Assembly (NCBI GenBank): GCA_947179485.1
Contig: OX359246.1
Span: 310,001-374,000, forward strand
Length of the DNA: 64,000 nt
Direction: 5' to 3'
Origin: Allacma fusca
Lineage: Eukaryota > Arthropoda > Collembola > Symphypleona > Sminthuridae
Below the pieces are notes generated by a model. It did not search any database and was not told the origin of the DNA. It was given only the letters and a program-made list of their open reading frames with translations. How positions within the stretch are numbered: position 1 is the stretch's first letter; every line of letters begins with the position of its first letter. The position numbers were made by a program, and so were the translations under genes. Shown here one piece after another: positions 48,884-59,369 of this stretch.

Positions 48884-49119
48884 GTATATCTCGTGAGTAA
48901 CTACATATACGCACATACGCGTCTTATTTCTCGTATCTTGAGACCACAAGCCCGAAATCCCTCACTCCAAGGCAAGTGCATCTCTGCCGTCTACATTTCC
49001 CCATCATCTCATACTCACACTCTCAATGTCATCAATATTCCCTTTATTTCCATGATCGGCTCATCATTACATTTTTCCTCATTACGAACCATCAACTAAC
49101 AACAACGATAATAATAACA

Positions 49120-49139
49120 TGGTGAAAGTGCGGGTTTCG
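49120..49139 (+). promoter_or_regulatory. primer binding site candidate
   Basis: TGGTGAAAGTGCGGGTTTCG starts on the base after the LTR. TGG complements the CCA end of a tRNA and the reverse complement runs into a TTCGAAAC-like T-loop sequence, as expected for a tRNA 3' end. I did not identify which tRNA. Confidence 0.6.
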
Positions 49140-49367
49140 ACGTCTCTCAAATACTCAGGTTCGTAAATAACATTATACGACTATTTTCCAATAACTTTGA
49201 CAATTCTGTGACAAAACACACTCGTGGCGTCAGCCGCTAAACAGAACTCTGCCCAAAAATTCCATTTTTTCCTACCACATTGTCCATTAACATCTTACGT
49301 GGCGTCAGCCGCCGCCGGAGGCTATGCCTGATTTTTCTATAAATTGTCTCAAGTTTCCCCGTGCCAC

Positions 49368-52004
49368 ATGTCACCTCACGATATCAGATTTATTAGAGTA
49401 GCTGAACTCTTTAATCACCCCGAATTCATCATCTGTAATAATCAAAAATACATAGCACTCTTACTCAGTGAGGCCGCACTGGTTCAACTCACTCACGACG
49501 ACGAAATACGTGCGCGTGTCAAATATAGTCATTTATCTTCCACCCGTGCCCTCTACTTATATAAATTTTATAAGTTATTCAAACAAAAACTGCCTCGCTA
49601 CGTTAATTCTGACATTACACCTCAACCAGTTGATAGGAGTGACATAAAAGTTATCCGGAAAAACCCAAGCAGAATTCCGCGATCAATAAACAGTTCGACT
49701 ACGACCCTGCCTGAAACCACCGTGGTGACCGTCCCCGACGACATCCTCAACCACGTACCATCCAGTGAAGGCGAAACTGACACCGAAGGACCAACACCGG
49801 AACCCACAACACCTCTTGGAGGCTTTGCGAGTTTTCACCCTAGTAGGACTTCCACTCCCGCTGTCTCTTCTGGTCCCGCAGAAACCGATTCGATCTTCGT
49901 CACTACTCAATCAGTAAGTACAAACTTTAATTTGTCTAACAATCATACTCTCACGGGCACTCCCGTAGCCCCCCACATACAACCCACGTCATCCAGGCTC
50001 TTCACTACCCGAGACTACCTTGAGGATATCTCACAAAAATTAGTGGACGACATAAAAACCAAGCAAGAAATCGACTCTTCAGGAACTAGCATCCTTACAT
50101 ACTCCCATTACCAACAATTGCTGTATGATCTCAAGTTAACCACAGAAGTTACATCTGACGGTCATTTCCTCAACACCAGAGAAACATTTACAAAAATTGT
50201 AGCACGAATCCTCCGCATCTTTACACTTTGGCAGACTAATTCGACTGAATTTGCACCCATCATTGAAGAAATCGAGGATATCCAAACTTCATTACTAGCT
50301 CAAGAATTCTGTCCAACCGTAACTACTACTCCAGTCACGACAACTACTCCTTCCGTGTCCACTGCTAAGACCCCTACCTATGTTATCGAAACACACAGCT
50401 ACACACCTGTAATCATAGCTTGGACCTCCCGCCTCCAAGCGGACCACAATTCCACTCAGGACATTGCCCATCTTCTCAGTTACGCATCTTACTTAGGCAT
50501 AGTACAGGAATTTAATCTCGCCTCCAAATATACCCACAACCACTGTCACTTCTCCTCCCAACAAGCTTACAAGGAAGGACTCTTTCTTTTAGACCAACAG
50601 TTTATTTCAATTGCAACACAAACATATCCTGACATTTTTTCCGCTCCCGTCACTCACCCAGACAATCACACCGATAATCATTCTCATACAGCTCCTCAGG
50701 ATAATACCGCTGTTCTCATTCCTGACGTTGACACTACCGCCGCATACGACAGTGACAATCCTATCTATAATATTAACCTAACCCCTCCACCTCTTTCAGA
50801 TTCAAACTCCGATTCAGGGTCACTCCACTCAGAATCTCTCCATTTCACCACTGCCACCGACAGCTCTCCCTCTTCCCGTTCGACTTCTCCTATTCCAACT
50901 CCTCCCCTTATTCCTCCAATTATTCCTACAAAAAATTCCACCATGGACTACACCAGATTTCTTTTCGACAAACCCTCTTACCCGTCTCCAAAAATCTCCT
51001 CCGAGGATTTATCCGATTTCCTTCTCCGCTGCGATGATTTCTTCACTACCTTCCAACCTGATGACAAGATGAAAAAGTCTTATGTCTACAGAAAGCTCTC
51101 CGATGCTACAAAAACTGGAAAAGACTATTTGTCTCATTATTATAATCTTACATCTACTTCCCGCCAGACTTATGCCCAGTTTCGGGACACACTCTTGAAC
51201 AAAATGCCCCGTGATGTTCCCGACAGGAAGAGTAAACTTTTAGATGCATTGTCTATGACACCGTTTCCACATGAACAACCAACCAAGTTTGTCCTCCGTG
51301 TTAAATCAGCTGCCGGTACGGACTGGTCAACATTTCCAGAGGCTACTACCGTGAAAACATTGTTGGACAAACTCGACACAACGGTGAAGATTTTCATAAC
51401 CAGCAAAAACCTGAAAATTAAAAATTTCAATCATCTCTTGGACGCTCTACGCGACTATGAATCATGCACAACTCCCCATACAGACCATAATGCTGTTACT
51501 CTTGCAACCCCAGTCCTTCCTTCATCATTGGAACAAACCCTGGCCACGCTTCTTGAGAAAATTGAAAAATTGGAAGCTAAAGACACTCCCATTATGGCAG
51601 TCACTCCACATGCTCAGCCACAGCGCCCACAGTACAACAACTTTCAACCTGGACTCGGTTCTAACATTCAACGAACCTACACGTGTTACAAGTGCAACCA
51701 AACCGGCCACACAGCCCGGTATTGCCCAATTCAACCTACTCAACCTCAAATTCCAGCTTCTCAATCCCCAGAAATTTTCGGGCGTTGCTCCCGTCCAGGC
51801 CATCATGCTAACCGTTGCCGACAGCCAGTTGCTATACATTACCAACAATTTCCACAATATATGCAACGACGACGTGAAGAAAGACAACAACAACTACAAG
51901 GCCAGCCTTTAAACTCCAACGGGCAGGCTCCACAAGGCCTGCCCCGACGCCAGCTTCTACCTATACAAGCTGCAGACCACCAAACCTCACAAGACAGCCA
52001 CTAA
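49368..52004 (+). CDS. gag: Gag polyprotein of the Ty3/gypsy element
   Basis: The structural protein that forms the particle and packages element RNA. 878 codons from the first in-frame ATG; the frame is open from 49332. It is much longer than the usual 300-500 residues. Residues 1 to about 525 are a Ser/Thr/Pro-rich extension with no recognised domain. The capsid-like part follows (FLFDKPSYPSP... to about 720, with SDFLLRCDDFFTTF), then a classic zinc knuckle CYKCNQTGHTARYC (773-786). A second, degenerate knuckle (about 803-817) has RCSRPGHHANRC but lacks its first Cys. An internal ATG at 50943 in a perfect CCACCATGG context would give a 353-residue Gag of normal size. The last ~90 bases overlap pol in the -1 frame, and a frameshift signal sits at 51908. 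Confidence 0.88.
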   Translation: MSPHDIRFIRVAELFNHPEFIICNNQKYIALLLSEAALVQLTHDDEIRARVKYSHLSSTRALYLYKFYKLFKQKLPRYVNSDITPQPVDRSDIKVIRKNPSRIPRSINSSTTTLPETTVVTVPDDILNHVPSSEGETDTEGPTPEPTTPLGGFASFHPSRTSTPAVSSGPAETDSIFVTTQSVSTNFNLSNNHTLTGTPVAPHIQPTSSRLFTTRDYLEDISQKLVDDIKTKQEIDSSGTSILTYSHYQQLLYDLKLTTEVTSDGHFLNTRETFTKIVARILRIFTLWQTNSTEFAPIIEEIEDIQTSLLAQEFCPTVTTTPVTTTTPSVSTAKTPTYVIETHSYTPVIIAWTSRLQADHNSTQDIAHLLSYASYLGIVQEFNLASKYTHNHCHFSSQQAYKEGLFLLDQQFISIATQTYPDIFSAPVTHPDNHTDNHSHTAPQDNTAVLIPDVDTTAAYDSDNPIYNINLTPPPLSDSNSDSGSLHSESLHFTTATDSSPSSRSTSPIPTPPLIPPIIPTKNSTMDYTRFLFDKPSYPSPKISSEDLSDFLLRCDDFFTTFQPDDKMKKSYVYRKLSDATKTGKDYLSHYYNLTSTSRQTYAQFRDTLLNKMPRDVPDRKSKLLDALSMTPFPHEQPTKFVLRVKSAAGTDWSTFPEATTVKTLLDKLDTTVKIFITSKNLKIKNFNHLLDALRDYESCTTPHTDHNAVTLATPVLPSSLEQTLATLLEKIEKLEAKDTPIMAVTPHAQPQRPQYNNFQPGLGSNIQRTYTCYKCNQTGHTARYCPIQPTQPQIPASQSPEIFGRCSRPGHHANRCRQPVAIHYQQFPQYMQRRREERQQQLQGQPLNSNGQAPQGLPRRQLLPIQAADHQTSQDSH
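51908..51944 (+). promoter_or_regulatory. -1 ribosomal frameshift signal between gag and pol
   Basis: The slippery heptamer TTTAAAC (51908-51914) is in the required phase (T TTA AAC in the gag frame). A 6-nt spacer (51915-51920) follows, then an 8-bp GC-rich stem, GGGCAGGC (51921-51928) with GCCTGCCC (51937-51944), closing an 8-nt loop in which one extra G-U pair is possible. Pol is open in exactly the -1 frame from 51878 to 56479, so slippage here makes Gag-Pol. All parts are seen directly; efficiency is unknown. Confidence 0.82.
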
Positions 52005-55000
52005 TAATTCCTTCCATTACTACAAAATGTACCACTAACATCAGTGTACACTCACTTTCCTGTTCTCTTAAAATAATTGTCGATATAAACGGTATAAACC
52101 TCCCGTGTCTTATCGACACAGGAGCAGCTGCTTCGTTGATCCATCCCTCATACGTGCCTCCTGGTACACAAATCACGAAGACCAATCTCACACTTATAGA
52201 TGCCTCAGGAAACCCCATGCCCAATACAGGACTCGCCCTTGTAAAAATCAAGATAGGAGACTGTACATTTTTACACCCTTTTATAATTGCTCCTTCCACA
52301 GCACTTCGCTGCATCTTGGGAACAGACTTCTTATATTCTAAAGGAGGATTCCTTATTAACACTGAGAAAAATATCCTATTCAACAAATTCACAGGAAACA
52401 TCCCGTTAATTCATACTCTCGTACAACACGATAATGCACTTAGAGAACAATGCGAACTTCCAGTACAACTCATACAAAACTTTTCAACCAGGACACAACT
52501 GTCAAATAAATCTCATTCTAACAAAGACCAGGAAGCTACCTTCTTGCCCAACCCTTGGTTTGCATCTCCTACACCACCTGTGACCTCTTTTCCGATCTCA
52601 ACATCTACTCAAACTCTTCCAACTTTCCAGGACCAAGCTTCCCAAACTCTCACAACAACGAGAAATAAATCTCAACATGGGAATAAATATTCACAGCCTG
52701 AAAAATATTCTCCAACTCCAGACATATCTTCTGATGAGACAGACCAGGATTACTTCCATCGCTCCACCCATCCACTTCGCCGACGTATTTCTACCTCCCG
52801 AAGATTTACTCTCAAAACTACACCTACTCCCATATCGTCTGTCTCAGCTAAGCCTTCTACAACGTCCAAACTTACAACAATTCTTTGTGTTTCCACTACC
52901 ATGGAAGACGATGTTCTCCGTGTCCATGGAACACAGGTTATTTCACCCAGGTCTCATGTAACCATTGCAACCATACACTCCATTGAACAAACTTCCCCTT
53001 TATATTTCCAACCTCATGACTCCTTACATAACCAATTCCATATCCTTGCTCCTCATGCAATACTCAGCCCTGACTCTAAATTCTTCCTTCTCACAAATCC
53101 AACTTCTATGACTATTACCTTACCAGACGGTTTGGGTCTCGGAAATTTAAACCCTCTGGACACACACGATAATTCTATGAACCCCATACATATAAATGCG
53201 ATCGATACATCCCAATTGGAAACTGAAGTAGCATCATTTAAAATCAATCCAGACCTACACCCTCATGACCAAACTAAACTCCGCTCATTGTTACGAGACT
53301 ACAGGAACTCGTTTGCATTCAACGCCAATGAACTCGGTAAATGTTCCACGATTCCCTTCCGAGTTGAACTACAGTCTGGAGGCATAGTAGCTCATAAACC
53401 TTACAAAACCTCCTCATACCAGGACGCCATCATTGATGCCGAAGTTAAGAAATTACTCGATAATAACATTATCGAGCCATCCACGTCACCTTTCTCAAGT
53501 CCCGTAATAATAGTATTTAAGAAACCCAATGACCAGGGCATAAGGAAGCCCCGAATGGTCATTGATTTCCGATCCCTCAACGCCATCACTAAACCTATGC
53601 ATTGGCCCTTGCCCAGCATAGACGAGATTCTCCGTCGTCTCCAGAATCAAAAGTATTTTTCAACTCTAGACCTCGCGTCCGGGTTCCATCAAATAACGGT
53701 GGAACCCGCCTCCAGAGAAAAGCTCAGCTTCATCACAAGAAATGGACAATATCAGTATAAGGACATGCCATTCGGTACACGCAACTCACCCTCGCATTTT
53801 TGCCGGGTGATAGATGTTATTCTGGCAGATCTCAAATACAATACCGCTCTAGCATATGTAGATGATATAGTCATCGCAAGTCAAACTATTGACGAGCATA
53901 TTTCTAAACTCAGGAAAATCTTCATACGCTTCGCACAACATAATCTCAAATTTGAGCCGACCAAATGTAAATTTGGTTACGAAACAATAAACCTCCTTGG
54001 TTTTACAATTACGGCCTATGGAATTCAGCCCTACGATGACAATTTAAACGGATTAAGGCAGATGCCCGCCCCAACTAACATCACTACAGTCCAGTCATTT
54101 CTTGGAATGGCTAACTTCTTCCGCAGATTTGTGCCCAATTTTGCACATATAGCAGCACCATTACGAGAACTCACGAAAAAGAACACCCCGTTCCTGTGGA
54201 CTCACGAATGTGATCAAGCATTTCAAGCTCTCAAAAATTTATTGTTATGCAAACCAGTCTTAGCACACTATGATCCACAAAAAGAAACATTTTTATATAC
54301 AGACGCTTCCTACCAAGGACTAGGAGCCTACATGACCCAACTACACCCTGATGGTTTGGAACATCCAGTTTTCTTCCTCAGCCGACGTTTAAATAAATAT
54401 GAGGCTAAGTATCATATACGACTTTTAGAACTTTTGGCCATTACATGGTCAGTCATGAAGCTAAAAGAGTACTTACTTGGGATACACTTTACAGTGCGCA
54501 CAGATCACCATAGCCTGTGCTATATTATGAAGAGTAAGGATAGCTTGGACCCCAAGCTACAACGACTGCAACTTCTATTGATGCCCTACGACGTTACTAT
54601 AAAATATGTCAAGGGTACAACTCATAAGGTCGCCGATTGCCTCAGCCGCAATCCTTTCCAAGAGCCCACACACTCCCAGACCGACGATGAAGCATGCCTC
54701 TCCGTTCATACAATAGACATTGGTACTCTCCAACAAGAACAGGCAAAAGATCCAGCACTCCTGGATATAATTAATAAGCTTCCAACAAATTGGAGAGTAC
54801 GTTCAACGTACGCCCTTTACAATAATATCTTGTATAAACATAACAAAAAACTTGGAGAAAAATCTCTACTCATGATTCCACAACACATGATACCAGATAT
54901 TATTAAACGTCATCATAACCCAGTGTCCCACACAGGACACACAAAAGCCCTGAGGGAAATACAACATAGTTACTTCTGGAAAAATATGAACCACGATGTC

Positions 55001-56479
55001 AAAGATTTTATCCAATCTTGTCAATTCTGTCAAGAAAGAAAATCTCCCCGTGGTCAAAAACAGCCCGGAGAGTTCCAATTCATTCCTATTCCCCTCAGAC
55101 CCTTCGAAAGAATTCAGATGGACGTACAGGGTCCATTGACGAATAAAGAAGGACGTCCAAGATATATAATCACTGCAATTTGTTATCTCACTAAATTTCT
55201 CGTAGCTGAGGTTGTACCCACAGCAGACGCTTCCGCTATAGCCAAATTCATCTTCAACAAAATAGCTGCTGTCTATTCCCTCCCCGAAATTATACAGTCA
55301 GATCAAGGGACAGAATTTAACAATGCTGTCATTACAGAACTTTCCAAAATATTTGATTTTAAAATGAACTATAGCACTGCTTTTCACCCCCAAAGTCAGG
55401 GTCTCATCGAGAGATCCCATCAAACATTGGGTGACTGTATTGCTATGTACAGAGCGGAAAATAAGGCCGACTGGCCCCAAGCCATCCCAGCAATTACATT
55501 CCATCTCAACAATACTCAGCACAGCTCCCACGGTTTTACACCGTTCTATGTGCTGCATGGTTTTCATGCACGCACCCCGTTGAGGAATGCATTTCCTACC
55601 TTTACTCCAGAAAACCGGAATGTCCAAGATATGACTGTCCTATGGAAAACTACCCATAAAATTTTAAACCGTCATAGAGAAAAGTACGCTGAACGCGTAA
55701 ATAAATCTAAAAGAACCGTAAATTACAACATCGGAGATAATGTACTCCTTCAACATACTTCAGTCCAACCTGGAACGAGTACTAAATTACTGCCCCGATG
55801 GAAAGGCCCCTTTTCTGTTATTGATCAACCCTCTGACGTTAATTATACTATTAGAGGATCTGTTGGAAACACTGTTAAAACACTCACAGCCCATGTGTCC
55901 AGGTTAAAAATATTTTATGAACGCCCCAATGTGTTCAATACTAAATCTCTGCTCAATAATGACGATGCACCTCCAGTGCAGGACATTCCTCAGGAACTTA
56001 CTAAATCTACAGGAGAACTACCTTCTCCAGAACCTAATATTACTCCTGAAATTATTGCTGAACAACCCTCAAGTCCACCCGACGTTATTCTTGAACCAAA
56101 TTTACCTACAGCTGACACTCATGAATTTCCACTACGGGATACAGTGCCTCCATTTCCCGTTCAACAACCTACTACAATTCCTCCAGAAATTCAAGAGCAG
56201 CCTCCTAAACCTACCTATAGAGAAGCACTATTGTCTGCACCTAAAAATTCTACTGTGGAAATTCCTCGTTCCTCCTCTATAACAATTCCTAATAAACGTG
56301 TTAGGAGAACACAGCAACAATTATTGGAACAGGAATGTCAAAAAATATTACCCACAGATTTTTATTCCCGAACAGATACAGAATTTAGACGTAGCACAAG
56401 AACAAATATCCATGCTATGGATAACCTATTCAACTTCACAACAATTTGCCCTACAAATAATCACAGTTATCAACTATAA
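51914..56479 (+). CDS. pol: Pol polyprotein (protease, RT, RNase H, integrase)
   Basis: The start given is the first base read after the -1 slip; Pol has no start codon of its own. Motifs in order: aspartic protease LIDTGAAAS (Asp codon 52115) and LGTDFL; a long poorly conserved linker (about 52400-53350); reverse transcriptase with LDLASGFHQI and the catalytic YVDD (53855-53866); RNase H TDASYQGLGAY (Asp codon 54302) and RTDHHSL; integrase with an N-terminal His/Cys zinc region ending CQFCQERK, then Asp 55121, Asp 55301 and Glu 55409, i.e. D-59-D-35-E; a GPY/F-like module (RWKGPFSVID); and a Pro-rich tail. It copies the RNA in the particle and inserts the cDNA. About 1520 codons with no internal stops. 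No envelope gene follows. Confidence 0.93.
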   Translation, partial: LQRAGSTRPAPTPASTYTSCRPPNLTRQPLIIPSITTKCTTNISVHSLSCSLKIIVDINGINLPCLIDTGAAASLIHPSYVPPGTQITKTNLTLIDASGNPMPNTGLALVKIKIGDCTFLHPFIIAPSTALRCILGTDFLYSKGGFLINTEKNILFNKFTGNIPLIHTLVQHDNALREQCELPVQLIQNFSTRTQLSNKSHSNKDQEATFLPNPWFASPTPPVTSFPISTSTQTLPTFQDQASQTLTTTRNKSQHGNKYSQPEKYSPTPDISSDETDQDYFHRSTHPLRRRISTSRRFTLKTTPTPISSVSAKPSTTSKLTTILCVSTTMEDDVLRVHGTQVISPRSHVTIATIHSIEQTSPLYFQPHDSLHNQFHILAPHAILSPDSKFFLLTNPTSMTITLPDGLGLGNLNPLDTHDNSMNPIHINAIDTSQLETEVASFKINPDLHPHDQTKLRSLLRDYRNSFAFNANELGKCSTIPFRVELQSGGIVAHKPYKTSSYQDAIIDAEVKKLLDNNIIEPSTSPFSSPVIIVFKKPNDQGIRKPRMVIDFRSLNAITKPMHWPLPSIDEILRRLQNQKYFSTLDLASGFHQITVEPASREKLSFITRNGQYQYKDMPFGTRNSPSHFCRVIDVILADLKYNTALAYVDDIVIASQTIDEHISKLRKIFIRFAQHNLKFEPTKCKFGYETINLLGFTITAYGIQPYDDNLNGLRQMPAPTNITTVQSFLGMANFFRRFVPNFAHIAAPLRELTKKNTPFLWTHECDQAFQALKNLLLCKPVLAHYDPQKETFLYTDASYQGLGAYMTQLHPDGLEHPVFFLSRRLNKYEAKYHIRLLELLAITWSVMKLKEYLLGIHFTVRTDHHSLCYIMKSKDSLDPKLQRLQLLLMPYDVTIKYVKGTTHKVADCLSRNPFQEPTHSQTDDEACLSVHTIDIGTLQQEQAKDPALLDIINKLPTNWRVRSTYALYNNILYKHNKKLGEKSLLMIPQHMIPDIIKRHHNPVSHTGHTKALREIQHSYFWKNMNHDVKDFIQSCQFCQERKSPRGQKQPGEFQFIPIPLRPFERIQMDVQGPLTNKEGRPRYIITAICYLTKFLVAEVVPTADASAIAKFIFNKIAAVYSLPEIIQSDQGTEFNNAVITELSKIFDFKMNYSTAFHPQSQGLIERSHQTLGDCIAMYRAENKADWPQAIPAITFHLNNTQHSSHGFTPFYVLHGFHARTPLRNAFPTFTPENRNVQDMTVLWKTTHKILNRHREKYAERVNKSKRTVNYNIGDNVLLQHTSVQPGTSTKLLPRWKGPFSVIDQPSDVNYTIRGSVGNTVKTLTAHVSRLKIFYERPNVFNTKSLLNNDDAPPVQDIPQELTKSTGELPSPEPNITPEIIAEQPSSPPDVILEPNLPTADTHEFPLRDTVPPFPVQQPTTIPPEIQEQPPKPTYREALLSAPKNSTVEIPRSSSITIPNKRVRRTQQQLLEQECQKILPTDFYSRTDTEFRRSTRTNIHAMDNLFNFTTICPTNNHSYQL

Positions 56480-58243
56480 CAACACAGATATCGGATCCAG
56501 CTTCATTTATAAATATATGCTCTATGCTCAACAAAATTCATGAACACCCTTCAAGTTACAACAGAATTTTATTCCATATACAACACATACAACTCCCATT
56601 TCGGAGTCGTTTACAAATCCAAAATTCAATGCGCTACATACTGCTACTCTAGGTTCACTGACCTCTCTTGACCTCAAAAATTTCTATGTTTTTATTTACA
56701 AGAAAAAATTGGCGTGACCCGTGTACGCCAGTACCACCCGAGGGTTTCCCCCCCCAACCCCCCCTAAGTGGAAGGTCACCCCTCCCTCACGGAGTGACCC
56801 TTCCCCCTTAAAAGTCAGCCCTTCTAAAGGTATCGCATCATGACCTGTCATCTCTCATTAACCAGACGTGCTGTATCAAGATAAACTACAGAAAATTCAA
56901 AATAATAATCTGTGCCTTTCAAAGGTCACATCCTCGGTCATCTGTTTCCATTCCATGTACAATGAACTTGTCCCACATTATTAAACACTAGCTTGCCATT
57001 ACCAGGCAAAGGTCCCCGAGTCACTCTGAGCACTTGGACCGCAATTTAATAAATTGAACCCTCAAGCATCTACTGCTCATAATGTGAACACACAATACAT
57101 TGTACAATCACCAACTTCATCAACAGATTCCCTGGATCTACGAATTGCAAGGGCAAGACAACCGCAGACCCGTACTCCTAACAAAAATAAAAAATTCAAG
57201 AAAGAAAAGAAGAACACTGTACGAAGAACAAATAATATTAATTGGAACTTCACAATTTCTTCAATGATGATCAGCACCAGCCCACAGTCTTCCGTTGTCA
57301 CCCTGTAACATTACAAACCCTGCATTATTATTTTATTCTGAGGAAAATACTAATGTGCACATTTCTTTTGAGTTCCAGCAAAATTCCTCACTCACTTTTG
57401 CAGACTTCACAACATGACCCACATTCCCGGATATTCAGGTCAGCACCCTCTATGATGACCGCTCCAACTGCAAGCACACATGGGACGCCATAACATTTGC
57501 AAGTCATCTACAATCAAGAAAAATACAAAAAAAAATATATTATATTTCATTACTAACAATTTTCCCTAGCTTCACAAACACTTTCACATAATTCTCACAC
57601 CTCACACTCTTATATTACATATTTATACATTTTTGTCTTCATTCTATACCTATGAGCTGCAGCTCCAAACATATTTTCCTTATTTCAAGAAACTGTAGCT
57701 GATCACTACATTTCGCCTCTTCCCATTAGACACCCTGTACACACACAAAATTTCTGTAAAATCTGTTATACACACACTTTAAGGTTCATACTATAAGCTA
57801 TTTTTCAATTTCAATCTCACTAACCCAATACAAAATTGTTACTCACCGTATATAAGGTCTCCATCTTGTGAATTCCCTCTCCAAAGTTTCCTCAATTCTA
57901 TCTTAATAATTCTGAGGACAGAATTTTCTGCCACTCCAGGAAGTTTATACAAACATTTACGCTAATACTACACAATTTTGATGTTATTTTAACGAAATAT
58001 TACAGTTTTATGTAAAGTCTACATGTTAAAATGATATTACTGGAACAAATAATATCCGCAGAGCTAAAACTTTGTATTTAACTACAGTGGAAAGAGTTCA
58101 AGCAAAGAAAAACCAGAGGAAAAAGAAACTACGTCGTCCCAGTTCAAGATAGAAGCGGACTAAAAATACCAACGGTACAAAAAATCTGTTACAGTTCCTA
58201 CCCTTTTAAACAATGGGGACATTGTTTCCCCTTTCCCGTAGAA
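56480..58243 (+). other. 3' non-coding region of the Ty3/gypsy element
   Basis: 1.76 kb without a convincing ORF; the Lys-rich frame near 57054-57308 lacks any transmembrane or signal segment and is not an env. It contains C-runs at 56748-56764, an imperfect GGAAGGTCAC...GTGACCCTTCC hairpin (about 56771-56803), and purine runs such as 58115-58128. A standard polypurine tract directly against the right LTR is not seen. Confidence 0.6.
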
Positions 58244-58791
58244 TGTTAACCGATATCTGGTTACTTAACACTTAATAAATGTAACGTTAACATTAATGTA
58301 CATATATGTACTGTTAAGATGTAAAGTTTCCATAGGAAAAGTGTTAGGTACTTACTTTAACCTAATATTATTGGTCAAAATGAAAACCTTTGTGAATACT
58401 GGAGGTGGGCTCTTGTGAGCTCACCTCCGTATAAAACCTCGTGCCTCCGTAGGTACGAAGAGGAGAGGAATTCCAGATCTCGTGCTGAACACAAGCAAGA
58501 GCACACGCAAGAGACGAACACAGTGTATCAAATCTACGCACTATATGTGAATAAAGTATATCTCGTGAGTAACTACATATACGCACATACGCGTCTTATT
58601 TCTCGTATCTTGAGACCACAAGCCCGAAATCCCTCACTCCAAGGCAAGTGCATCTCTGCCGTCTACATTTCCCCATCATCTCATACTCACACTCTCAATG
58701 TCATCAATATTCCCTTTATTTCCATGATCGGCTCATCATTACATTTTTCCTCATTACGAACCATCAACTAACAACAACGATAATAATAACA
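58244..58791 (+). repeat. 3' LTR
   Basis: 548 bp with no difference from 48572-49119 found by eye. It carries TATAAAA at 58430-58436 and AATAAA at 58550-58555. Followed by the CTAT duplication. Confidence 0.95.
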
Positions 58792-58991
58792 CTATATTAT
58801 TAGGAAGGAAATTCGTGTTGCTTTAGCTTTCATAGGATTTAAGGAAGGCGTTTGGTTGAACACTTCCTTAAAAGGGGGAGATAACTTGACGAGGCTACAA
58901 ATTATAGGCATATAGGGCGGCGCTTAATGTTAGTTTAATTATAGGAAGGAAACAGGCTAGGTGAATTAAAAGGCCCATATTTGCTTCAAAC

Positions 58992-59369
58992 ACTGAATAA
59001 TCAAAAACCATGGAAATTTTATAAAGCTGACATTGCTTTACTCTTTGAACCGTGACCTCAGGTAAATGAGTAAATTAAAAAATATCTGAGGTGAAATCTC
59101 CCGTATCCCGTGACAGATTAACCTCGCAAATACCCATGGCAATGAAGTCTACCCCTGTAAACTGAGTGTGAACTAAAGTTTCAATACTGTAGCCGCAGCG
59201 GTTAGAGTTCTATATACCATACGACTATACCATTCATTGTATTTTCAGTAGTTTCACTAAAGTATAACTTTCCATATGTACATGTGTTATACAAGGCGGT
59301 TCTCGGCTCACATCAAAATAACAACCAATGATACAGGATTTAAGGCATGACTTTTCTACGCATGATTAG
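58992..59369. other. non-coding stretch between hAT-like termini
   Basis: No motif recognised. It lies inside the possible 47095-59641 unit. Confidence 0.3.

Larger units (their letters stand above)
48572..49119 (+). repeat. 5' LTR
   Basis: 548 bp beginning TGTTAACCGA and ending ATAATAACA. It contains a hairpin (48729-48756), TATAAAA (48758-48764) and AATAAA (48878-48883), giving a plausible U3-R-U5 order with transcription starting about 25-30 bp after the TATA box. Confidence 0.95.
48572..58791 (+). mobile_element. complete Ty3/gypsy LTR retrotransposon (10.2 kb)
   Basis: Two 548-bp LTRs (TG...CA), identical by eye, flank gag and pol with the order protease, reverse transcriptase, RNase H, integrase, which defines Ty3/gypsy. 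Direct 4-bp repeats CTAT (48568-48571 and 58792-58795) flank it. A primer-binding-site-like TGG follows the left LTR immediately. No env-like gene lies in the 1.76 kb between pol and the right LTR, and no chromodomain is evident. Identical LTRs mean a recent insertion. gag and pol lack internal stops apart from the programmed frame change, so the copy could be active. Confidence 0.95.
47874..58983. mobile_element. hAT-type element (886 bp originally) split by an LTR retrotransposon
   Basis: The left end is CAAAGATGGGCCCCTT and the right end, reversed, is CAAATATGGGCCTTTT. Perfect 8-bp direct repeats CTTCAAAC lie at 47866-47873 and 58984-58991. Its own sequence is 47874-48571 and 58796-58983, rich in subterminal TAGGC/CTAGG words. 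No transposase ORF is present. A second copy of its right end is at 2791-2869. Confidence 0.8.

Noticed and set aside
48743..49099. 118-codon frame in each LTR
   Set aside because: It lies across the TATA box, transcription start and AATAAA of the LTR and is duplicated at 58415-58771 only because the LTRs are identical. No protein motif.
57054..57308. Possible env or accessory gene after pol
   Set aside because: Short, Lys/Arg-rich, with no signal peptide or membrane segment and no ATG-led long frame. Nothing envelope-like is visible between 56480 and 58243.
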